Part shown: positions 6,913 to 12,001 of the stretch, piece by piece
Layout of the letters: the number at the start of each line of letters is the position of its first letter
Numbering within the stretch: the stretch's first letter is position 1
Origin: Prevotellaceae bacterium UBA1720
GTDB taxonomy: Bacteria > Bacteroidota > Bacteroidia > Bacteroidales > Bacteroidaceae
Length of the DNA stretch: 12,001 bases
Direction: 5' to 3'
Assembly: GCA_002317475.1 (NCBI GenBank)
Contig: DCIS01000108.1
Span: 335 to 12,335, forward strand
Translations under genes and position numbers: made by a program
Notes under the pieces: generated by a model
The model's input: only the letters and a program-made list of their open reading frames with translations
The model's database searches: none
Told to the model about the DNA's origin: nothing

Positions 6913-8202
6913 TTAGAGGAATGCGTATTTGAGGATAAAGAGAATGGCCAGGATGACCATACCGATATTCAGATTCTTCAGGTTTCCACTGCAGATGTGC
7001 AGCAATACCCATGAGATCAGTCCCATCAGGATACCGTCAGAGATGGAGTAGGTGAGGGGCATGAAGGCAATGCAGATGAAGCAGGGAATGGCAGTAAGGT
7101 AGTCTGAGAAATCTACCTTGCGAATATCATGCATCATCATCACACCAACCAGAATCAAGGCTGGAGCAGTTGCCTGTGCGGGAATTGCCAGGAACAGAGG
7201 AGCCAGGAACAGTGCCAGTACGAAGCAGAGTGCTGTGGTCATGGAGGTCAGACCGCTGCGTCCACCCACATTCACGCCTGAAGCGCTCTCAACATAGGTA
7301 GTTACGGTTGAGGTTCCAAACACTGCACCGAGGGTGGTACCTACGGCATCTGCCATGAAGGCTTGCTTCAGTTTGGGTATGTTGCCTTGCTCGTCTACCA
7401 TTCCTGCACGGTTGCTTACGCCAATCAGTGTTCCGATGGTGTCAAACATATCGATGAAGAGGAAGGTCAGTACACAGATTACCATGTCGATGCTGGCAAC
7501 GCTTGCCCACTCAAACTGGCAGAATACGGGTGCCAGACTGGGAGGTGTGCTGACGGGATTGGCAAAATTGGTGATACCCAGAGGGATACCCACGATGGTG
7601 GTGATGAGGATACCGATGAGCAGTGCTCCTGTAACCTTGCGTACCAGCAATACTGCAGTGAGCAGGATGCCAAAGCATGCCAGAAGCACAGCGGGATCAT
7701 GCAGGTTACCCATCGTTACGAAGGTTGCATCGCTGTTAGCCACGATACCGGCATTCTTCAGACCGATGAAGGCAATAAACAGACCGATACCGGGTGAGAT
7801 AGAGCGGCGCAGCAACAAAGGCATGCATTCCACAATCTTCTGACGCAGACCGGTGATGGTGAGTAGGATGAAGATGATACCCTCCAGGAATACGGCTGTC
7901 AGGGCAAACTGCCAACTGTATCCCATCGTCAAGACGATGGTGTAGGCAAAGAAGGCATTCAGTCCCATACCGGGAGCCAGCGCGAAAGGCAGTTTGGCAT
8001 AGATGGCCATTACAACGGTAGCAACGATAGAAGAAACCACGGTGGCAGTAAATACTGCACCACTGTCCATACCTGCGTCGCCCAGGATGCTGGGGTTGAC
8101 AGCCAGGATGTAGGCCATGGTCAGGAAGGTGGTGATGCCACCCATCACCTCCTTCTTTATGGTCATAGACTTTGGATCAAAGCCGAAAATCTTACTTAAC
8201 AT
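6913..8202 (-). CDS. Guanine/hypoxanthine-type purine permease (NCS2 superfamily, AzgA subfamily)
   Basis: A 429-residue polytopic inner-membrane carrier, predicted to import purine bases such as guanine, hypoxanthine or adenine by proton symport. Family marks include GGITTFLTMAYILAVNPSIL (21-40), PGMGLNAFFAYTIV (77-90), SPGIGLFIAFIGLKNAG (136-152), the FIDMFDTIGTLIGVSNRAGM segment (249-268) and TTYVESASGVNVGGRSGLTS (301-320); the last two line the substrate site in this family. Length fits GhxP/AzgA proteins. The exact purine cannot be read from sequence alone. It lies 43 bp downstream of the outer-membrane protein gene and 3 bp upstream of the esterase gene, placing it in the middle of the proposed salvage operon. 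No promoter is visible directly upstream. Confidence 0.93.
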   Translation of the reverse strand: MLSKIFGFDPKSMTIKKEVMGGITTFLTMAYILAVNPSILGDAGMDSGAVFTATVVSSIVATVVMAIYAKLPFALAPGMGLNAFFAYTIVLTMGYSWQFALTAVFLEGIIFILLTITGLRQKIVECMPLLLRRSISPGIGLFIAFIGLKNAGIVANSDATFVTMGNLHDPAVLLACFGILLTAVLLVRKVTGALLIGILITTIVGIPLGITNFANPVSTPPSLAPVFCQFEWASVASIDMVICVLTFLFIDMFDTIGTLIGVSNRAGMVDEQGNIPKLKQAFMADAVGTTLGAVFGTSTVTTYVESASGVNVGGRSGLTSMTTALCFVLALFLAPLFLAIPAQATAPALILVGVMMMHDIRKVDFSDYLTAIPCFICIAFMPLTYSISDGILMGLISWVLLHICSGNLKNLNIGMVILAILFILKYAFL

Positions 8203-8223
8203 AGCTTTTGACTTAATATTCGT

Positions 8224-8244
8224 TTTTCAATTTTCAACTTTCAC
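8224..8244. repeat. 7-bp tandem repeat in the gap before the purine permease
   Basis: Two exact TTTTCAA units (8224-8237) and a variant CTTTCAC (8238-8244) abut the stop codon of the outer-membrane protein gene. Read on the transcribed minus strand this is TTGAAAA repeated, making an A-rich tract 20-40 nt before the permease start; it may aid translation in this group, which uses few Shine-Dalgarno sites. Confidence 0.7.
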
Positions 8245-8245
8245 T

Positions 8246-9046
8246 TTAGAAAGCATACTTCACTGCCAGAGTGGGGTTAGCGTAGAAGGTGTTGTTCTTT
8301 GCACCGGTGTACCAGATGAAGTTGTTGCTCAACTCCAACTCTGTACCTACGCTCAGCTTGTTATTCTGGCGGTTCTTGCCGAACACATTGAACCAAAGCT
8401 GAGGCTCAGAGAGGAATACCAGACCCTTCTTGGTGGGGTTGCCTGCATAGGTGTTCTTGGGAGTTGTAGCCAACCAGAGGTCAGCGAAACCGCTGAAGGT
8501 GCAGAGACCCTTGGCGAAGGTGATGCCCCAGACGGGAGTTACCTGGAAGCTGGCGTATGCATCCTGTCCGTTTCCGGGAAGGAAGTGCTTGTAGAGAGCC
8601 TGCAGGGTGAAGGTCTTGCTGAAGTCATTGCTGTGCCATTGCCATGCGGGACCAGCCAATACAGCCTGCTGGAAAGGACCTGCGCAGTTCAGACCGCCGT
8701 CATACTCTACGTGAGCAGTGAAACTGTGGTTGGTCTTGTCAACAACGGCAAAGGTGAAGTCACGACCGATCTCCCAGTATGCACCGATGTTGCCATGGTT
8801 GGTCTTGTCATAGTCACCTGTTGCGGGGTCAATATTCTTTCCATAGTAGTCCATATCTACAAAGAAATAGGTTGAACCCAGGGCATCAGCCTTGAACATC
8901 TCCACGGTAGTGGTTACAAGCTGACGGTTTGCCTCAGAGTCTGAGTTGAAGTGACGACCCATGTCATAATGCAACTGTACGTTTACCTGTGCCTGTGCTG
9001 CTGCAGCAGAAAGTGCCAATGCAGCGATTGTGAATAACTTCTTCAT
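8246..9046 (-). CDS. DUF5020-family outer-membrane beta-barrel protein, Tsx-like, putative nucleoside/nucleobase channel
   Basis: A 266-residue exported protein. Residues 1-19 are a clear signal peptide (MKKLFTIAALALSAAAAQA, cleavage before Q20). The mature part is rich in alternating aromatic/polar strands and ends in KYAF, a terminal phenylalanine typical of outer-membrane barrels. VQLHYDMGRHF (23-33), VEMFKADALGSTYFFVDMDY and SEPQLWFNV match my memory of the DUF5020 family of Bacteroidetes, which is distantly related to the E. coli nucleoside channel Tsx; the length also fits. Its place between a pyrimidine and a purine permease gene supports a role as the outer-membrane pore for the same substrates. 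That function is inferred from family resemblance and context, not shown by a binding motif. It lies 108 bp downstream of the uracil-type permease. Confidence 0.85.
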   Translation of the reverse strand: MKKLFTIAALALSAAAAQAQVNVQLHYDMGRHFNSDSEANRQLVTTTVEMFKADALGSTYFFVDMDYYGKNIDPATGDYDKTNHGNIGAYWEIGRDFTFAVVDKTNHSFTAHVEYDGGLNCAGPFQQAVLAGPAWQWHSNDFSKTFTLQALYKHFLPGNGQDAYASFQVTPVWGITFAKGLCTFSGFADLWLATTPKNTYAGNPTKKGLVFLSEPQLWFNVFGKNRQNNKLSVGTELELSNNFIWYTGAKNNTFYANPTLAVKYAF

Positions 9047-9080
9047 GTTTTTTTTATTTTGATTAAAAAAAATTAGCTTA

Positions 9081-9128
9081 TTGCTCGAAGTATCAATTGC
9101 TCGAAGTCTCGATAGTTCGAAGCATCGA
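9081..9128. repeat. Three 16-bp imperfect tandem repeats with TTCGAA-type cores
   Basis: TTGCTCGAAGTATCAA (9081-9096), TTGCTCGAAGTCTCGA (9097-9112) and TAGTTCGAAGCATCGA (9113-9128) lie head to tail in the 108-bp gap between the two operon genes. Each has a (C/T)TCGAA core, and 9109-9128 is a 20-bp near-palindrome (16 of 20 positions symmetric). This could be an operator cluster, an mRNA processing site or neutral repeats. Confidence 0.8.
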
Positions 9129-9154
9129 AAAGTAGATTTTTCAATTTTTAATTA

Positions 9155-10498
9155 TTATAGTTCCTCCTTGATATCCTGCTTCTCCTTACCGTTGAAGCTC
9201 TTTACCTTCATGCCCAGTTGTTGGGGCAGGATGGCATTCAGCACGATACCCACGATGGCTGCAATAGCCAGACCCGAGAGGTGGATGCTACCGATGGCTA
9301 CACTGTCACCTGCGCCATACTTCACGCCGATGGCCAGCACCAGGATAAGGGCGGCTACGAATACGTTGCGTGAGCTGGAGAGGTCTACGTGTGATTCTAC
9401 GAGGTTGCGCACACCCACGCTGGAAATCATACCGTACAGGATGAGGCTCACACCACCGATGGTGGCTGCAGGCATAAGGCCGATGAGGCAGGCAAACTTA
9501 GGACAGAAACTCAGCAGTATAGCGAAGACCGCTGCCAGACGGATTACTGCGGGGTCGAATACGCGGGTAAGGTTCAATACGCCGGTGTTTTCGCCGTAAG
9601 TGGTATTGGCGGGTGCTCCGAAGGCACTTGCCAGGGCTGTTGCCAGACCGTCACCTATCAGTGTGCGATGCAGGCCGGGTTTTTCCAGGAAGTCCTTGCC
9701 CACGGTTGAAGAGATGGCACACATATCGCCGATATGCTCCATGATGGTGGCAAAGGCAATGGGTACAATGGCAATGATACCGCTCACCATGAAGGCTGAG
9801 TCGAAGTTGTCGCTGACGGCCAGGATACTGCCTTCACGACTAATGGGCAAACCAATCCAGGCAGCATCATTCAGGCTGCTGAAGTCTACCTCGCCCATTG
9901 CTGCTGCCAGGGCGTACGAAACGATGACACCTAGCAGGATGGGGATGATCTTGATGATACCCTTGCCCCAGATGCTGCTGCATATCACCACAACGATGGC
10001 CACGATAGCCAGCAACCAGTTGGTGGTGCAGTTGCTGATGGCACTTCCTGACAACGTCAGACCGATGGCGATTACCATGGGACCTGTCACTACGGGTGGG
10101 AAGAACTGCAGTACCTTCTTCGTGCCAAAACCCTTGATGAGTGCTGCCATGATGAAGTAGCACATACCGGCACAGAGCACACCTATGCAGGCATAATCCA
10201 GGGCCAGGCGCTCTGTCATCCCTTGTGCCACACCCAGTTCCTTTACCGACAGGTATCCACCGATAAAAGCAAAGCTTGAACCCAGGAAGGCTGGCACGAT
10301 ACGCTTGGAGATGAGATGGAACAGCAGCGTACCCAGACCTGCGAAGAGCAGTGTCACAGAGACATCCAGTCCCGTGAGGGCGGGAACCAGAATCGTAGCA
10401 CCAAACATGGCAAACAGATGCTGAATGCCTAGAATTGTGAATTTACCATAGCCCAACTGTCGAGCGTCGGTAATACCTTGTTGTGGTTTGAATTCCAT
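9155..10498 (-). CDS. uraA: Uracil permease-type nucleobase transporter (NCS2/UraA-like)
   Basis: A 447-residue polytopic inner-membrane proton symporter, predicted substrate uracil. The N-terminus YGKFTILGIQHLFAMFGATILVPALTG (17-43) is the usual NCS2 start. FLGSSFAFIGG (71-81) matches the TM3 strand and VVTGPMVIAIGL (136-147) a conserved core segment. TM8 has FATIMEHIGDM with E254, the counterpart of UraA E241. TM10 has NTTYGENTGVLNLTR, where E303-N304 match the uracil-type form of the NCS2 signature; xanthine carriers usually have Q at the first position. The position matching UraA H245 is D258, which I believe is common in a Firmicutes/Bacteroidetes branch of uracil permeases, so uracil remains the best call but other bases are possible. 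First gene of the proposed operon, with a -7 box about 150 bp upstream and a repeat-containing leader. Confidence 0.9.
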   Translation of the reverse strand: MEFKPQQGITDARQLGYGKFTILGIQHLFAMFGATILVPALTGLDVSVTLLFAGLGTLLFHLISKRIVPAFLGSSFAFIGGYLSVKELGVAQGMTERLALDYACIGVLCAGMCYFIMAALIKGFGTKKVLQFFPPVVTGPMVIAIGLTLSGSAISNCTTNWLLAIVAIVVVICSSIWGKGIIKIIPILLGVIVSYALAAAMGEVDFSSLNDAAWIGLPISREGSILAVSDNFDSAFMVSGIIAIVPIAFATIMEHIGDMCAISSTVGKDFLEKPGLHRTLIGDGLATALASAFGAPANTTYGENTGVLNLTRVFDPAVIRLAAVFAILLSFCPKFACLIGLMPAATIGGVSLILYGMISSVGVRNLVESHVDLSSSRNVFVAALILVLAIGVKYGAGDSVAIGSIHLSGLAIAAIVGIVLNAILPQQLGMKVKSFNGKEKQDIKEEL

Positions 10499-10507
10499 AA
10501 TATAATA

Positions 10508-10562
10508 AGGTTAAAGAATGTAGATGCTTGTTTCTGTTAGGTCAAAGAATGTAAATGCTTGT
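10508..10562. repeat. 24-bp direct repeat in the uracil permease leader
   Basis: Bases 10508-10531 and 10539-10562 are copies of a 24-bp sequence (AGGTYAAAGAATGTARATGC followed by TTGT) with two mismatches and a 7-bp spacer, a period of 31 bp. The proximal copy ends 9 bases before the permease ATG, so the duplication extends the 5' leader of the operon mRNA. Confidence 0.9.
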
Positions 10563-10613
10563 CAATCAGCCTTCAGTGAATCTGTATCAATCTCAATTGT
10601 CTTCTGGCAATGA

Positions 10614-10628
10614 TTTTTGTTACAAAAA
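10614..10628. promoter_or_regulatory. Palindrome TTTTTG-TTA-CAAAAA just downstream of the permease -7 box
   Basis: A perfect 6+6 inverted repeat with 3-nt centre. On the minus strand it begins about 19 bases after the -7 box, so it would lie around +12 to +26 of the predicted transcript, a position where a repressor could block elongation. A/T-rich palindromes arise easily by chance, so this is a candidate operator only. Confidence 0.35.
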
Positions 10629-10646
10629 CGCTGTATTCTTCACATA

Positions 10647-10654
10647 CAAAGATA
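10647..10654 (-). promoter_or_regulatory. Bacteroidetes -7 box of the nucleobase-uptake operon
   Basis: On the minus strand this reads TATCTTTG, a full TAnnTTTG match and the same octamer as the two plus-strand -7 boxes near 1748 and 2840. No TTTG lies at the expected -33 distance. Predicted transcription start is near 10640, giving a leader of about 140 nt that contains the palindrome and the 24-bp repeats. Confidence 0.5.
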
Positions 10655-10753
10655 CAGAATTATTCTATACCTTTGTACGTTTATTGCAAGTTTTTTTAAC
10701 CTAATATGTAAAAAATGTTACCAAAGTGGGAAAAATGGCAAAAAAATGACACG

Positions 10754-10819
10754 CCATCTGGTGGGATAGCATGTGGGGAAATCCCCGCCGCCTTTAGGGA
10801 TAACCTACCAAAATAATGG
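10754..10819. other. Foldable GC-rich block of unknown function in the 10499-10936 intergenic region
   Basis: TGGTGGG (10759-10765) can pair with CCTACCA (10804-10810, one G:T wobble) and CCAT (10754-10757) with ATGG (10816-10819), enclosing a perfect GGGG-AAAT-CCCC hairpin (10775-10786). The block is richer in G+C than its A/T-rich flanks and ends 9 bases before the -33 box of the next gene. It does not resemble a riboswitch I can name. It could be a small RNA, a regulator-binding region or a remnant. The rest of 10676-10753 is A/T-rich and featureless. Confidence 0.4.
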
Positions 10820-10828
10820 GGATTGCCA

Positions 10829-10860
10829 TTTGGAGGATTCAGAGGAATAGTATAACTTTG
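10829..10860 (+). promoter_or_regulatory. Bacteroidetes promoter of the DKNYY-repeat gene
   Basis: TTTG at 10829-10832, 20 nt spacer, TAACTTTG at 10853-10860: an exact consensus fit. The predicted start near 10867 gives a leader of about 70 nt before the ATG at 10937, so this gene is expressed separately from the divergent permease operon. Confidence 0.85.
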
Positions 10861-10936
10861 CAACATGAAACAAAACAACAGACAAATTTGAATACTTACT
10901 TAATAAGAATATTGAATCACTTAAAACCATAAGATT

Positions 10937-11731
10937 ATGAAGACGATGACAATGATGAAGAGTATGGCAGTTACGGCTAAGATGGTAGCAGTAGTAACAA
11001 TGATGAGTATGGCAACCGTGATGAGTGCACAGCGTTACCAGTCAACGTACAGTGTAATGGGCAACAGGGTGATGTACAACAAGAAGGAGGTGAAGATTGC
11101 CGATGCAGCATCCTTCCAGGTCCTTGGCTATGGTTACGCAAAGGATAAGAACAATGTATACCTCGATGGCGAGATACTGCGCTTCGTTGATCCTCAGGGA
11201 TTCCATCTGCATGGACAAAGCATTCAGCAGGGAGCAACTGGGGAGGTGACAGCAGGACGTGGACACGCTGCTGGTCAGACAGGTGGCAATGTAGATCATC
11301 CGTACGCTGGCACTAATGGACACATGTATGGTGGAAATAATGGTTATCAGATAGGTGATGGTCATGATGGTCCCGGTTATCACATTGGCAATGATGGTGA
11401 TGCTCGTCCCGCTGATGCCCACTACCATATCACCAAGTGGGATGTTTACTTCGAGGGTAAGAAGATCAGCGGAGCCTCAGCCTCTTCCTTCAAGGATCTG
11501 GGCAATGGTTATGGCAAGGACAGCTTCGACGTCTACTATATGGGCGAGAAGATCAAGCGTGCTTCGGCCAGCAGTTTCAAGGTCTTGGGCTATGGATACA
11601 GCAAGGACAGTTTCAACGTATACTACAATGGCGTGGAGATAAAGGGTGCCAGTGCCAATAGTTTCAAGGTCGATTCTCGCGGCTATGCACATGACAGTTT
11701 CGATACCTATTATTGGGGAAAGAAGATTTAG
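10937..11731 (+). CDS. Secreted DKNYY-repeat family protein with Gly/His-rich insert
   Basis: A 264-residue exported protein of unknown function. The first about 31 residues form a methionine-rich signal peptide (nine Met by residue 29) with likely cleavage after MSA. The mature protein is built of 29-residue units with the pattern (D/N)VYY-x-G-x-x-I-x-x-A-S-A-x-S-F-K-x-L-G-x-G-Y-x-K-D-S; YAKDKNNVYLDG (67-78) contains the D-K-N-x-x-Y signature of the DKNYY family. Repeat starts fall at V45, V74, V170, V199 and V228, with a last partial unit at 255-264. Residues about 99-165 interrupt the array with a Gly/Asn/Asp/His-rich segment containing seven histidines (110, 121, 129, 143, 149, 162, 164). 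Start codons at M4, M6 or M7 are also possible, but the first ATG fits the leader. Monocistronic: own promoter and strong terminator. A cell-envelope or extracellular role is inferred from the signal peptide. Confidence 0.85.
   Translation: MKTMTMMKSMAVTAKMVAVVTMMSMATVMSAQRYQSTYSVMGNRVMYNKKEVKIADAASFQVLGYGYAKDKNNVYLDGEILRFVDPQGFHLHGQSIQQGATGEVTAGRGHAAGQTGGNVDHPYAGTNGHMYGGNNGYQIGDGHDGPGYHIGNDGDARPADAHYHITKWDVYFEGKKISGASASSFKDLGNGYGKDSFDVYYMGEKIKRASASSFKVLGYGYSKDSFNVYYNGVEIKGASANSFKVDSRGYAHDSFDTYYWGKKI
11438..11698 (+). repeat. Three 87-bp in-frame units encoding the C-terminal DKNYY repeats
   Basis: Units encoding residues 168-196, 197-225 and 226-254 keep an exact 29-residue period at protein level. 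Codon choice differs widely between units, so the duplication is old and held by selection on protein structure, unlike the nearly identical DNA repeats in the HTH gene. Confidence 0.85.
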
Positions 11732-11763
11732 ACCAATACACCAAAATTTAATGACAATACAAA

Positions 11764-11803
11764 TAATGGCGGACCCAACGGTCCGCCATTAATATTATTT
11801 TTA
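11764..11803 (+). terminator. Intrinsic terminator of the DKNYY-repeat gene
   Basis: TAATGGCGGACC (11764-11775) pairs perfectly with GGTCCGCCATTA (11780-11791) around a CAAC tetraloop, followed by the T-rich tract ATATTATTTTTAT. A 12-bp stem with GC-rich core is a strong rho-independent terminator. Confidence 0.93.
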
Positions 11804-11852
11804 TCTCAATGTTTTGTAGGGTTAAGGTTAGTCCGGCACATAATACATACAA

Positions 11853-11885
11853 AATGAGGCACACTCACTCTCGAGGTGCCTCATT
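11853..11885 (-). terminator. Hairpin terminator downstream of the minus-strand smalltalk gene
   Basis: AATGAGGCAC (11853-11862) pairs perfectly with GTGCCTCATT (11876-11885) around a 13-nt loop. Read on the minus strand the stem ends in ATTTTGT, a short U-run, about 30 bases after the smalltalk stop. The stretch 11804-11852 between the two terminators shows nothing further. Confidence 0.6.
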
Positions 11886-11899
11886 CCCAAATCTTAACT

Positions 11900-11920
11900 T
11901 ATAATTTATAATTTATAATT
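11900..11920. repeat. Three 7-bp TATAATT tandem repeats spanning a stop codon
   Basis: TATAATT occurs three times head to tail (11900-11906, 11907-11913, 11914-11920). The minus-strand stop codon of the smalltalk gene (11913-11915) lies inside the array. The 7-bp period matches the A/T-rich repeats beside the stops of two other minus-strand genes in the window. Confidence 0.75.
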
Positions 11921-12001
11921 CTCCTGCTATGCAGGAGCTCGTTCCCAGTGCAGTTGCAATGGCGGTCAGAATACTTATCAGTATCTGTACAGCCCATTTT
12001 A
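11913..12001 (-). CDS. Smalltalk family micro-protein, C-terminal part (runs off the right edge)
   Basis: The minus-strand frame from the right edge reads KWAVQILISILTAIATALGT followed by SSCIAGEL and a TAA at 11915-11913. A hydrophobic helix of the form W-x-x-Q-I-x-I-S-x-L-T-A-I-A-T-x-L-G, then T/S-S-C, is the hallmark of the very short (about 30-residue) Bacteroidetes 'smalltalk' proteins; the cysteine after the helix recalls a lipobox, although it is C-terminal. Only a few N-terminal residues are likely missing. Function unknown. In other genomes I recall it beside an HU-like DNA-binding protein gene and an N-acetylmuramoyl-L-alanine amidase gene, which would lie outside this window. A 7-bp perfect inverted repeat, CTCCTGC-TAT-GCAGGAG (11921-11937), lies within the coding end. 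Confidence 0.75.
   Translation of the reverse strand, partial: KWAVQILISILTAIATALGTSSCIAGEL

Noticed and set aside
8117..8875. Plus-strand open frame of 252 codons across the purine permease start and outer-membrane protein gene
   Set aside because: It overlaps two well-supported minus-strand genes and its intergenic boundary; the composition is that of a shadow frame.
10508..10640. Purine or other riboswitch in the permease leader
   Set aside because: I could not find the conserved loops or a terminator/anti-terminator pair; the leader consists mainly of a direct repeat and a short palindrome.
10668..10675. Plus-strand TACCTTTG as a promoter
   Set aside because: The -7 box fits but no TTTG lies at the -33 distance, and a better promoter for the downstream gene is present at 10829-10860. 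Kept only as a possibility for a small RNA.
10696..10878. Minus-strand open frame of 60 codons in the intergenic region
   Set aside because: It crosses the foldable block and the plus-strand promoter, has no visible promoter of its own and no recognisable motif. A gene cannot be excluded but is not supported.

Overview
The window looks like chromosome of a Bacteroidales bacterium, most likely Prevotella or a close relative. The reasons are: promoters of the Bacteroidetes type (TTTG, about 20 nt, TAnnTTTG) instead of sigma70 boxes; A/T-rich start contexts without clear Shine-Dalgarno sequences; several protein families typical of the group (hybrid sensor kinase, DUF5020-like outer-membrane protein, DKNYY repeat protein, a 'smalltalk' micro-protein); and a secreted esterase whose C-terminus resembles a type IX-type sorting tail. 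Species-level assignment is inference.

Layout. Bases 1-69 hold the last codons of an upstream plus-strand gene, probably an rRNA pseudouridine synthase, followed by asnS (asparaginyl-tRNA synthetase, 142-1563). A tandem repeat built on CCTAGG starts inside the asnS stop codon and is followed by hairpins and a terminator. Next come two plus-strand genes with separate -7 boxes: a membrane-anchored coiled-coil protein ending in a LuxR-like helix-turn-helix (1799-2755), and a multi-TM hybrid histidine kinase whose only output is a receiver domain (2886-4862). A strong terminator separates them, so they are neighbours rather than one operon; a functional link is plausible but unproven.

From 10498 back to 4987 the minus strand carries four genes that look like one operon in the order uracil-type NCS2 permease, DUF5020/Tsx-like outer-membrane protein, AzgA-type purine permease, secreted SGNH/sialate-acetylesterase-like hydrolase. 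Gaps are 108, 43 and 3 bp. No internal promoter is visible, and a bidirectional terminator closes the unit at 4913-4953 against the convergent kinase gene. This reads as a nucleobase/nucleoside salvage locus: an outer-membrane pore, a pyrimidine and a purine inner-membrane carrier, and an extracytoplasmic hydrolase of unknown substrate.

The 438-bp region between the permease and the next gene (10499-10936) holds a 24-bp direct repeat and a small palindrome in the permease leader, the permease -7 box, a foldable block of unknown function, and a well-formed plus-strand promoter. That promoter drives a secreted DKNYY-repeat protein (10937-11731) ending in a strong terminator. The right edge holds the C-terminal end of a minus-strand 'smalltalk' protein with its own hairpin terminator. 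I see no tRNA, rRNA, CRISPR array, transposase or phage structural gene.
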